From Streptomyces griseoincarnatus (GTDB lineage Bacteria > Actinomycetota > Actinomycetes > Streptomycetales > Streptomycetaceae): a stretch of 64,000 nucleotides of DNA. A program made the position numbers and the translations under genes. Position 1 is the first letter of the stretch. Every line of letters starts with the position of its first letter. The notes beneath the pieces were generated by a model that searched no databases, was not told the origin of the DNA, and was given only the letters and a program-made list of their open reading frames with translations. Where the stretch lies: contig BMTH01000006.1 of NCBI GenBank assembly GCA_014649575.1, positions 62,001 to 126,000 of the forward strand, in the 5' to 3' direction. Below are positions 44,645-51,856 of the stretch, in pieces.

Positions 44645-45242
44645 CCGCCTGATCCTCGCCACCCGCAACGCCGGAAAGATCACCGAGCTCCGCTCGATCC
44701 TCGCCGACGCGGGCCTGCCCCACGAACTCGTCGGCGCCGACGCCTACCCCGACGTCCCCGACGTCAAGGAAACCGGCGTCACCTTCGCCGAGAACGCCCT
44801 CCTCAAGGCCCACGCCCTCGCCCGGGCCACCGGCCTGCCCGCCGTCGCCGACGACTCAGGCCTCTGCGTCGACGTCCTCGGCGGCGCGCCCGGCATCTTC
44901 TCCGCCCGCTGGGCCGGCCGCCACGGCGACGACAAGGCCAACCTGGACCTGCTCCTCGCCCAGCTCTCCGACATCGCGGAGGAACACCGCGGCGCGTCCT
45001 TCGCCTGCGCGGCGGCCCTCGCGCTGCCGGACGGCACGGAGCGGGTCGTCGAGGGCCGCCTGGACGGCACCCTCCGCCACGCCCCGGCCGGCACGAACGG
45101 CTTCGGCTACGACCCGATCCTCCAGCCGGAGGGCGAGACACGCACGTGCGCGGAGCTGACCCCGGCCGAGAAGAACGCGATCAGCCACCGGGGGAAGGCG
45201 TTCCGGGCGCTGGTGCCGGTGGTGCGGGAGTTGCTGGGCTGA
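44640..45242 (+). CDS. rdgB: RdgB/HAM1 non-canonical purine NTP pyrophosphatase
   Basis: A 200-residue house-cleaning enzyme that hydrolyses dITP/XTP to the monophosphate, keeping deaminated purines out of DNA. The family motifs are complete: TRNAGKITELRSIL, VTFAENALLKAHA, DDSGLCVDVLGGAPG and the C-terminal NAISHRGKAFR. There is no ribosome site; the start is buried in a palindrome with a -10 just upstream, consistent with a leaderless message. Confidence 0.96.
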   Translation: MTRLILATRNAGKITELRSILADAGLPHELVGADAYPDVPDVKETGVTFAENALLKAHALARATGLPAVADDSGLCVDVLGGAPGIFSARWAGRHGDDKANLDLLLAQLSDIAEEHRGASFACAAALALPDGTERVVEGRLDGTLRHAPAGTNGFGYDPILQPEGETRTCAELTPAEKNAISHRGKAFRALVPVVRELLG

Positions 45243-45250
45243 TGCGGTAA

Positions 45251-45280
45251 GGGGGCCTGCCTCTTTCGAGACAAGCCCCC
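45251..45280. terminator. Bidirectional hairpin between rdgB and the tRNA
   Basis: Outer stem GGGGGC / GCCCCC with an inner partly paired stem (TGCCTC / GAGACA). It lies 8 bases after the rdgB stop and 8 bases beyond the tRNA 3' end on the other strand. Confidence 0.65.
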
Positions 45281-45288
45281 TCCTCGTG

Positions 45289-45360
45289 TACGCCCGGTCG
45301 GATTCGAACCGACAAACACGACCACCTAAAGGTCGCCGCTCGCCGTTGGCGTACGGGCGC
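45289..45360 (-). tRNA. tRNA-Leu-like gene, anticodon UAG, class I fold
   Basis: The minus strand folds as a 72-base cloverleaf. Acceptor GCGCCCG / CGGGCGT (first pair G-U, discriminator A73); D-arm CGC / GCG with loop AACGGCG; anticodon stem CGACC / GGTCG with loop TTTAGGT, giving UAG at 34-36 after U33; variable region TGTTT; T-arm GTCGG / CCGAC with loop TTCGAAT. No CCA is encoded. UAG reads the rare Leu codon CUA, yet bacterial tRNA-Leu normally has a long variable arm, which is missing here. It follows two HNH genes on the same strand by 15 bases. Confidence 0.78.
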
Positions 45361-45375
45361 AAGCACGGATCCACT

Positions 45376-45873
45376 TTACTGGGCGGACGTCCGCTGTCGC
45401 TGGCCTCCTCGGCACCATGTGTCTGTCGTCGAGTGACAATTGGGGCAGAGTAGGCGCAAATTGTCCCTGCGGTCGTCGCTCCAGTCCCCGTTGATGTGAT
45501 CGATCTCGAGAGTCATCGACCTGCCGAGCCACTCGGGGCCCGTACCGCACTCGGCGCACTCGTTCGGCACGCCGACTTCGAGCAGCGCCCGGCGCAGCAG
45601 CACGGCGCGGGTGCGGCGACTGCCGTCGTGCTTGACCAGGATGTCCTCGGGTGGTCTGAGGGGAGTCACGCCCGGCTTGCCCCGCTGGTGGGCCTGCCCC
45701 AGGAAGTGCGCCGTCGAAAGGTTCTCCTCCGCGATCCAGCGACGCAGGAGGGTGCGCTGAGTCTCGGTGTAAGGGCGCCCGAGGCAGCGAAGTGTTGCCG
45801 CGATCGACACGGATTCGGCGACTGCCGTCCGCAATTCTTCGAGGGCGGGCCGCTCCTGCCTCCGTGTCCTCAT
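45376..45873 (-). CDS. HNH endonuclease
   Basis: A 165-residue protein with a complete HNH nuclease domain at its C-terminus: zinc pair CAECG, then LEIDHINGDWSDDRRDNLRL and the second zinc pair LCPNCHSTT. The N-terminal part (about 10-90) looks like a helix-turn-helix DNA-binding region (SIAATLRCLGRPYTETQ). It is a paralogue of the adjacent HNH gene and overlaps its end by four bases. It ends 15 bases from the tRNA. Related proteins occur in phages and near tRNAs as homing-type nucleases; host target unknown. Confidence 0.85.
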   Translation of the reverse strand: MRTRRQERPALEELRTAVAESVSIAATLRCLGRPYTETQRTLLRRWIAEENLSTAHFLGQAHQRGKPGVTPLRPPEDILVKHDGSRRTRAVLLRRALLEVGVPNECAECGTGPEWLGRSMTLEIDHINGDWSDDRRDNLRLLCPNCHSTTDTWCRGGQRQRTSAQ

Positions 45874-46525
45874 ACCGCGCCCTCACCCGCCCGTCGCTTG
45901 GCCCTGCCCCGGTAGTCGTCCGTGGTCGAATGGCAGTTGGGGCACAGCAGCCGGAGATTGCCGATGCGGTTGTCGCGCCAGTTGCCGTCGACGTGATCGA
46001 CCTCCAACGGCAACGGACGGCCCCGCCATCGCGGCTCAGTACCGCACATCGCGCAGCGCTCGGGTACGCCGGACGCCGTCATCGCCCACTTGAGCCGGTC
46101 GCTCGGGATACGCCGGGCCTGACCGGCCGACTGCTCGACGAGTACCGTCTCGGGCGTCCTGCGCTGCCGGGGAACACCGCGTCGGGTGGGCGTGCGGAAG
46201 TGCGAGGTGTCGATCCCGTACGCCTTGATCCGGCGGCTGATGTGGGTGTGGTGCCCTCCGACCACCTCGAGGCCGAGGCGGCGCAGCACCTCGCATATGT
46301 TCGTCGACGCCGCGACCGCTTCTTGGAGGATGTCCCGCGTCCACTTCACGCCCTCGCGCTGGAAGTGGGACGTGTCGACGCCGAGCCGTCTCATGCGGCT
46401 CAGCACGTACCGTCGCGTCGAACTCCTCGGGTCCACTCCCAGCTGCTCCAGCGCCTCCGTCAGCGTCCGCGCCCCCCCCGAGCCGCCTCCTCCAGCCGTT
46501 CCTTCGTGTACGCGCTCGCCCCCAT
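45870..46525 (-). CDS. HNH endonuclease with apparent frameshift near its 5' end
   Basis: The C-terminal HNH domain is intact (CAMCGTEPRW, LEVDHVDGNWRDNRIGNLRL, LCPNCHSTT), after two HTH-like repeats marked by LGVDTSHF and YGIDTSHF. The best start is ATG 46525, with GGAGGGGG six bases before it, giving MGASAYTKERLEEAARGG. That frame stops within a few codons because the run of eight C at 46472-46479 is one base short of (or two over) the in-frame length. One more base joins it to ARTLTEALEQLGVD and the rest. A fallback start is GTG 46436. Either a pseudogenised 5' end, a sequence error or slippage. Confidence 0.72.
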
Positions 46526-46608
46526 CGAACCCCCTCCGTGCTCCGTCCACGTGTTCGTGGTCTCGTACGGAGCAACGATCCGGATATCGGACGGTCACGT
46601 ACGGAAAG

Positions 46609-46648
46609 CGGAACGGCCTGTACCGGAGTGCCGGTGCAGGCCGTTCCG
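46609..46648 (-). terminator. Strong terminator after bcp
   Basis: An 18-bp stem (CGGAACGGCCTGTACCGG / CCGGTGCAGGCCGTTCCG) with one G-T pair and an AGTG loop, 14 bases past the bcp stop on the minus strand. Confidence 0.85.
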
Positions 46649-46662
46649 AAGGGGCGGCCGGG

Positions 46663-47130
46663 TCAGATGCCCAAGTCCTTGATGATCTTGGCCACGTGGC
46701 CCGTCGCGCGGACGTTGTAGAGGGCGTGTGCGACCTTGCCCTCCTCGTCGACGACGATCGTGGAGCGGATGACGCCCATGTAGGTCTTGCCGTAGTTCTT
46801 CTTCTCGCCGAACGCGCCGTAGGCGTCCAGGACCTTCTTGTCCGGGTCGGCGAGCAGGGTGACCTTCAGGTTCTCCTTCTCGCGGAACTTCGCGAGCTTC
46901 TCCGGGGCGTCCGGGGAGATGCCGATCACGTCGTACCCGGCCCCGGCCAGCAGGTCGAGGTTGTCGGTGAAGTCGCACGCCTGCTTGGTGCAGCCGGGCG
47001 TCAGCGCCGCCGGGTAGAAGTAGACGATGACCTTGCGGCCCTTGTGGTCGGCCAGCGACACCTCGGTGCCGTCGGCGTCGGGCAGGGTGAAGGCGGGGGC
47101 CTCGTCCCCGGGCGTCAGGCGTGCGCTCAT
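46663..47130 (-). CDS. bcp: Thioredoxin-dependent thiol peroxidase (Bcp/PrxQ)
   Basis: A 155-residue peroxiredoxin reducing hydroperoxides at the expense of thioredoxin. The peroxidatic Cys47 (TPGCTKQAC) and resolving Cys52 have the five-residue spacing of the alpha-type PrxQ subgroup. The length matches the family. ATG at 47130 has GAGGAGAC upstream. It is divergent from the DUF3618 gene. Confidence 0.96.
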   Translation of the reverse strand: MSARLTPGDEAPAFTLPDADGTEVSLADHKGRKVIVYFYPAALTPGCTKQACDFTDNLDLLAGAGYDVIGISPDAPEKLAKFREKENLKVTLLADPDKKVLDAYGAFGEKKNYGKTYMGVIRSTIVVDEEGKVAHALYNVRATGHVAKIIKDLGI

Positions 47131-47269
47131 CGGTCTCGTCTCCTCGTACGTGCACTGCGTGGATCAGGTGCCGGGATCGAGGGTAACCGGGGGTCCTGAC
47201 AGTGCGGCGCGGCCTGAAGCTGACAGACTGTCCGGCACAGGCAACACAGCGGATCGTGGAGGCGACACG

Positions 47270-47599
47270 GTGGCGGACACGGCGGACACCAGGACCCCGG
47301 CGCAGATCGAGGCGGACATCGCGCGTCGCCGTGCGGTGCTGGCGGAGACCCTGGACGAGATCGGGGTGCGGGTGCACCCCAAGACGATCGTGGGTGACGC
47401 GAAGGCCAGGGTCGTGTCGAACGTGGACCACACGCTGGGGCGCGCCTATGTGGGCGTCAACCGTGTGGTGAGTGATGTGAAGGCGCAGTTCGTGGACGAG
47501 ACGGGCTCGCCGCGGCTGGAGCGGGTGGTCCCGGTCGGGCTGCTGGTGGTGGGTGTCGTGGGGCTGCTGGCCCTGGGCACCCGTAAGCGGCGGCGCTGA
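47270..47599 (+). CDS. DUF3618 family membrane protein
   Basis: A 109-residue protein with the DUF3618 pattern RTPAQIEADIARRRAVLAETLDEI at the N-terminus, an amphipathic middle, one C-terminal hydrophobic helix (VGLLVVGVVGLLAL) and a basic tail. GTG at 47270 has a strong GGAGG ribosome site. It is common in actinobacteria beside bcp and a GroES-like gene; function unknown. Confidence 0.83.
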   Translation: MADTADTRTPAQIEADIARRRAVLAETLDEIGVRVHPKTIVGDAKARVVSNVDHTLGRAYVGVNRVVSDVKAQFVDETGSPRLERVVPVGLLVVGVVGLLALGTRKRRR

Positions 47600-47662
47600 G
47601 GTGTCGGCGGACGGGTCCCCCTCCCGCGTGCGTCCGTCGTCGAGGCAGGTAGGTTTCAGGCT

Positions 47663-48016
47663 GTGAGCGCCAACAGAAACGACAGTTCCCCGCACGACAA
47701 GCTGCCGATCCGGATGCTGCACGACCGTGTGCTCGTGCGGCAGGAGACCGGTGAGGGCGAGCGGCGTTCGGGGGGCGGCATTCTGATTCCCGCGACGGCG
47801 GCGGTGGGCCGTCGGCTGGCCTGGGCCGAGGTGGTCGCGGTGGGACAGAACGTGCGGACGGTGGAGCCCGGTGACCGGGTGCTGTTCGACCCGGAGGACC
47901 GTGCGGAGGTCGAGGTGCGCGGGACGGCGTACGTGCTGATGCGGGAGCGCGATCTGCACGCCGTGGCCGCGGACCGTTTCGAGGGGTCGGAGGACTCGAC
48001 CGGCCTGTATCTGTAG
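47663..48016 (+). CDS. GroES-like co-chaperonin family protein
   Basis: A 117-residue Cpn10-fold protein: PIRMLHDRVLVRQE and the mobile-loop segment RRSGGGILIP, then GDRVLFDPEDRAEVEV. The true groES of actinobacteria lies beside groEL1 and is shorter, so this is the second, divergent copy. Whether it binds GroEL is unknown. GTG at 47663 has TAGGTT about 10 bases before it, fitting a leaderless message. Confidence 0.85.
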   Translation: MSANRNDSSPHDKLPIRMLHDRVLVRQETGEGERRSGGGILIPATAAVGRRLAWAEVVAVGQNVRTVEPGDRVLFDPEDRAEVEVRGTAYVLMRERDLHAVAADRFEGSEDSTGLYL

Positions 48017-48032
48017 TCCCAGCTGTGCGGAA

Positions 48033-48062
48033 GGGCCGGTGACACCCGTCACCGGCCCTTTT
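48033..48062 (+). terminator. Intrinsic terminator after GroES-like gene
   Basis: Perfect 11-bp stem (GGGCCGGTGAC / GTCACCGGCCC) with an ACCC loop, followed by TTTT. Confidence 0.9.
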
Positions 48063-48110
48063 CGCGTGGTCGGCTACCGTGGGAGGTCCTGTGCGGCCTC
48101 GCCGTGCGGG

Positions 48111-48154
48111 CCCCGACGAGACGCGCCGTACCGGGGTGAGGGCAAAGACGACGC
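48111..48154 (+). promoter_or_regulatory. Guanidine-III (ykkC-III) riboswitch
   Basis: The stretch CCCCGACGAGACGCGCCGTA, then CCGGGGTGAGGGCAAAGACG and ACGC, matches the known guanidine-III riboswitch pattern (CCGGACGAG..GCGCCGUA..CCGG..GGRCAAGACGGCGC, from memory of the Thermobifida aptamer). P1 is CCCC/GGGG; P2 GCGCCGU pairs with ACGACGC with one mismatch. It lies 36 bases upstream of the SMR exporter and ahead of its GGAGG ribosome site. Guanidine binding would free translation. Confidence 0.85.
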
Positions 48155-48190
48155 ACCCCCGTTTCGCTGTCGTGTCCCGGAGGTGCCGTC

Positions 48191-48511
48191 ATGGCCTGGG
48201 TTCTGCTGGTGGTCGCCGGTCTGCTGGAGGTCGGCTGGTCGGTCGGCATGAAGTACACGGACGGTTTCACCCGTCTGTGGCCGAGTGTGCTGACGGGCGC
48301 CGGCATCGTGACGAGCATGCTGCTGCTGTCGTACGCGGCGCGGACGCTGCCGATCGGGACGGCGTACGGCGTGTGGGTGGGGATCGGCGCGGCCGGGGCG
48401 GCGGTGCTGGGCATGGTGGTGCTCGGGGAGCCGGTGACGGCCGCGCGGATCTTCTTCATCTGTCTGCTGCTGGTGGCCGTGGTGGGCCTGAAGGCGACCT
48501 CGGGTCACTAG
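48191..48511 (+). CDS. SMR-family guanidinium exporter (Gdx/SugE-like)
   Basis: A 106-residue small multidrug resistance protein with four helices. The key membrane Glu13 lies in LLEVGWSVGMKY, and W-S-V-G-MK and GTAYGVWVGIG match the SugE/Gdx branch rather than EmrE. It exchanges guanidinium for protons. A guanidine-III riboswitch just upstream supports this role strongly. ATG at 48191 follows GGAGG at 48179-48183. Single gene. Confidence 0.93.
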   Translation: MAWVLLVVAGLLEVGWSVGMKYTDGFTRLWPSVLTGAGIVTSMLLLSYAARTLPIGTAYGVWVGIGAAGAAVLGMVVLGEPVTAARIFFICLLLVAVVGLKATSGH

Positions 48512-48765
48512 GGGCGGCCAGGCGGTTTCGTTCGGATCATCGGGTGGACCGGAGGAAGGTGTCTGTGCTGTGGCGTCCTGCCCGGAGGATGGTCGTCGTC
48601 TTCTGGTGACGGGTCGCGGTGTCGCGCCACTGCTTACGGCGGTTGCTGCGCCGGCTTCGGGTGCGCGGCCGCGCTGCTGGCCCGGGCGCGGGTGGCGAGT
48701 GAGCAGGCGTCGGCCGTCGTGCGGGAGCCGCTGCAGGTTTGCTCGGTGGGCCTGCAGCTCGGGGA

Positions 48766-50283
48766 TCAGTTTGCTGGAGGGAGTGGCAGGACGAGGCGGA
48801 AGGTGACGCCGCGGTCCTGGCCCGTGTCGAGTTCGAGGCGGCCGCCGTGGCCTTGGGCGATGGCCGTGGCGATGGCTAGGCCCAGACCGGAGCCGCCTCG
48901 TGCCCGGGTGCGTGCGGGGTCCGCCCGGTAGAAGCGCTCGAACACGCGCTCCGCGTGGGTGGCCGTCAGCCCGGGGCCGTCGTCTTCGACCTCGAGGACG
49001 GCGACTCGGGTTCCGGCCGGGAAGGGTGGTGCCATGCTGACGCGTCCCCGTGCGTCGGTGCCACCGGTGCGGGCACTGGCCCGGCCCGCTCCTACGCGCA
49101 CGAGGATCCGGGTGCCGGGTGGGGTGTGGGTGTGGGCGTTCGCCAGCAGGTTGTCGACGATCTGCCGGAGACGGTGGGGGTCTCCCAGGGCTTCCACCAC
49201 ATCTAGTTCGCCCTCTCCCTCCCCGTCGGTGTCGGCGGTGCGCTCGCGCAGGGGGGACAGGCTCACGGGGTGATTCGGTCGCTGCAGGGCTGCCGCGCTC
49301 ACCGCGTCTGCTGCAAGGGACAACAGGTCTACGTATTCCTGCTGGTAGTCGGGGCGCCGGTCCAGTTGGGCGAGTAGTTGAAGGTCGTCGACGAGCAGGC
49401 TCATCCGCTCCGCGTTCTGGGCGATGTGCCGGTCGGCTTCCTGGCGCTCCTCGGCGGTGCGGCGGTCGGAGCGCAGTGCGAGCTGGGCGAATCCCTGGAT
49501 GGCGGTCAGCGGGGTACGCAGTTCGTGTCCGGCGTCGGCGACGAAGCGGCGCAGTCGCATCTCCGAGGTCTCGCGTTCCCGCAGGGCCTGCTGGAGTCGG
49601 TCGAGCATGGTGTTCAGCACGGTGCCGAGCCGTCCGATCTCGGTGTGCGGGTCGGTGTCCGGCAACCGCAGGTCGAGCTGCCCGGCGGTGATGGCCTCGG
49701 CGGTGTGCTCCACGCGGGTCAGCGGCAGCAGGCTGAGCCGGACCACTCCACGGCCCAGTACCCACAGGGCTGCCACGGTGATGACGAGGAGCAGGCCGTT
49801 CAGCCACAGGATCTTTGACGTCGCCCCGTCCACGGTGTCGAGTGGCAGGGCGATGACGACGGTCAGGTCGCGTGGTCCGTCCCGCCGCAGGACGCGCCAG
49901 TTCCCGTCTCCGGTCTCGGCCGCCACCGAGGTCGGGCTGCCTTCGGTCGGCAGGCGGTCGATGCTGTCGGGGAGCCGGGGGTCCGGCTTGTCGTCGGAGC
50001 CGAGCGTCTGGGGCAGGCGGTTGCCGCGGGCGTCGTAGAAGTAGACGTGGAAGTCCGAGGGCAGCGCCCCGGGTTCCGGATTGCGGGGGCGGCGTGTGTC
50101 GAGGAGGGCGGAGGCAGGCATGGGCCGGAAGTCGGCGAGCCGCTGGTCGACGCCGTCGAGGAGCCAGGACCGCAGGACGAGGAAGCCGATCAGCTCGGCG
50201 GCCAGCACGGCCAGGGTGGCCAGCACGGTGACCCCGAGGACGAGACGCCGGCGCAGTGAGCGGGGCGCGCGGAGGCCGGTCAA
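48766..50283 (-). CDS. Sensor histidine kinase
   Basis: A 505-residue membrane kinase. TM1 (about 12-35), an extracellular sensor region, TM2 (about 160-182), a HAMP domain, the H-box VADAGHELRTPLTAIQGF, then the HATPase with LLANAHTHTPPGT, DDGPGL and GSGLGLAIATAIAQGHGG. It would phosphorylate the response regulator encoded upstream. The start is TTG 50283, overlapping the regulator stop (TTGA). Together they probably control the ABC exporter genes that precede them in the same orientation. Confidence 0.92.
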   Translation of the reverse strand: MTGLRAPRSLRRRLVLGVTVLATLAVLAAELIGFLVLRSWLLDGVDQRLADFRPMPASALLDTRRPRNPEPGALPSDFHVYFYDARGNRLPQTLGSDDKPDPRLPDSIDRLPTEGSPTSVAAETGDGNWRVLRRDGPRDLTVVIALPLDTVDGATSKILWLNGLLLVITVAALWVLGRGVVRLSLLPLTRVEHTAEAITAGQLDLRLPDTDPHTEIGRLGTVLNTMLDRLQQALRERETSEMRLRRFVADAGHELRTPLTAIQGFAQLALRSDRRTAEERQEADRHIAQNAERMSLLVDDLQLLAQLDRRPDYQQEYVDLLSLAADAVSAAALQRPNHPVSLSPLRERTADTDGEGEGELDVVEALGDPHRLRQIVDNLLANAHTHTPPGTRILVRVGAGRASARTGGTDARGRVSMAPPFPAGTRVAVLEVEDDGPGLTATHAERVFERFYRADPARTRARGGSGLGLAIATAIAQGHGGRLELDTGQDRGVTFRLVLPLPPAN

Positions 50284-51017
50284 CGGTCCGCTGCCCCTTG
50301 GCCCGTGCGCGGCAGCCGCAGGCTGTAGCCCACGCCGCGGACGGTGTGGATGAGGGGCGGGTCGAAGCGGTCGATCTTCTTGCGCAGGTACTTGATGTAG
50401 GTCTCGACCACGCGGGTGTCGCCCGCGAAGTCGTACTGCCAGACATGGTCGAGGATCTGGGCTTTGCTCACGACCCGGCCGGCGTTGTCCAGGAGGTAGG
50501 ACAGCAGCTTGAACTCGGTCGGTGAGAGCTGTACGTACTGGCCGGCCCGGTGCACCTCGTGTGCCCTCTCGTCGAGTTCGAGGTCGGCGTAGCGCACGAC
50601 GGTGTCCGGCAGCAGGGCCTCGGGGCCGAGGGTTCGCCGCAGGATGGCCTGGATGCGCAGGAGTACTTCCTCGATGTTGAAGGGTTTGGTGACGTAGTCG
50701 TCAGCGCCGATGCTCAGCCCTTTGATGCGGTCGTCCACGCCGGTGCGTGCGGTGAGCAGAAGAACGGGCACGAGGTTGCCGGCCGTGCGCAGCCGGCGGG
50801 TCACCTCGTAACCGTCGAGGTCGGGCAGCATGATGTCCAGCAGGATCAGGTCGGGCTGCAGGCGCGCGGCCTCGGCCAGCGCGGCGAGTCCCGTGTCCGT
50901 GCTCCGCACGTGGTAGCCGGTGAGACTCAGCGTCGATTCGAGCAGCGTGCGGATGCTGGGCTCGTCCTCGACGACGAGGAGCCGGTGCTGCCGGTTCTCT
51001 TCGGTCCGCTCGGTCAT
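50280..51017 (-). CDS. OmpR/PhoB-family response regulator
   Basis: A 245-residue regulator. The receiver domain has the acidic pair (VVEDEP), phospho-acceptor Asp61 (LLDIMLPDLDG) and Lys111 (VTKPF). The C-terminal winged-helix domain ends with TVRGVGYSLR. It is translationally coupled to the kinase. The ABC ATPase and permease genes lie just upstream on the same strand (137-base gap). Confidence 0.95.
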   Translation of the reverse strand: MTERTEENRQHRLLVVEDEPSIRTLLESTLSLTGYHVRSTDTGLAALAEAARLQPDLILLDIMLPDLDGYEVTRRLRTAGNLVPVLLLTARTGVDDRIKGLSIGADDYVTKPFNIEEVLLRIQAILRRTLGPEALLPDTVVRYADLELDERAHEVHRAGQYVQLSPTEFKLLSYLLDNAGRVVSKAQILDHVWQYDFAGDTRVVETYIKYLRKKIDRFDPPLIHTVRGVGYSLRLPRTGQGAADR

Positions 51018-51153
51018 GTCGGCACTACGTTCCGTTCTCTCCCCAGGCCCGGCACTCGCCGGCCCGTCGTGGAGGCTGTTCCCGCACCGGGTCCGGTGCG
51101 TCGTCGGCGTGTGGGGCGCGCCGGGCCCGGTGCGGACGCGCAGCGGCGTTGTG

Positions 51154-51819
51154 TCAGGCAGCCAGCTTGCCCTTGCGGAGCGTGATGGCCCTGGGGGCGT
51201 GTTTGGCCAGGTGGGAGTCGTGCGTGACCATGATGAAGGTGAGTCCGTCCTCCTTGCAGCGGGTCTGCAGGACGTCCATGATCTCGTCGCGGGTGGTCTC
51301 GTCGAGGTTGCCCGTCGGTTCGTCCGCGAGCAGGACCTGTGGCTTCTTGACCAGGGCCCGGGCTATCGCCACTCGCTGCTGCTGGCCGCCGGACAGCTCG
51401 CTGGGCACGTGGCCCAGCCGCTCTCCCAGCCCGACCGAGGTGAGGGCCTCGGCGGCCAGTTCGCGCCGCTCCTTCGGCTTGAGGCCCAGCGGTACGAGGG
51501 CCGTTTCGACGTTCTCCTGGGCGGTGAGGGTGGGGATGAGGTTGAAGCTCTGGAAGACGAAGCCGATCTTCTCGCTGCGCAGGCGGGTCAGGCGGGCCTC
51601 CGGCAGCTTCGCCAGGTCGACGCCGTCGAGCAGCACACTGCCGGAGGTCGGCCGGTCCAGGCCGCCGAGCATCTGCAGGAGGGTCGACTTGCCGCCGCCG
51701 GTGGGGCCCTTGATGACCAGGTAGTCACCTGCGGTGATGGTGAGGTCCACTCCGGCGAGCGCGTCGACAACGCCCTTGCCGCGGGTGTAGCGCCGGGTGA
51801 CGCCGGTGAGTTCGTACAT
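51154..51819 (-). CDS. ABC transporter ATP-binding protein (MacB/LolD type)
   Basis: A 221-residue ATPase with Walker A GPTGGGKST, signature LSGGQQQRVAIARALVKKPQ and Walker B VLLADEPTGNLD. This subgroup partners FtsX-like permeases that work by mechanotransmission, for peptide resistance or protein export. ATG at 51819 follows GGAG; the longer open frame is Pro/Ser-rich shadow. The partner permease is the next gene upstream, with a 37-base gap. Confidence 0.93.
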   Translation of the reverse strand: MYELTGVTRRYTRGKGVVDALAGVDLTITAGDYLVIKGPTGGGKSTLLQMLGGLDRPTSGSVLLDGVDLAKLPEARLTRLRSEKIGFVFQSFNLIPTLTAQENVETALVPLGLKPKERRELAAEALTSVGLGERLGHVPSELSGGQQQRVAIARALVKKPQVLLADEPTGNLDETTRDEIMDVLQTRCKEDGLTFIMVTHDSHLAKHAPRAITLRKGKLAA

Positions 51820-51856
51820 GGTGTGGTTGCTCCTGCGGAGGTGGGACGAGGGCCGG

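Noticed and set aside
45289..45360. The UAG anticodon considered as an amber suppressor
   Set aside because: A 5'-UAG-3' anticodon pairs with CUA (Leu), not with the UAG stop codon, which would need CUA.
48512..48765. The 254-base gap after the SMR gene considered for an extra small gene
   Set aside because: The short frames there have atypical codon use, no ribosome site and no recognised sequence.
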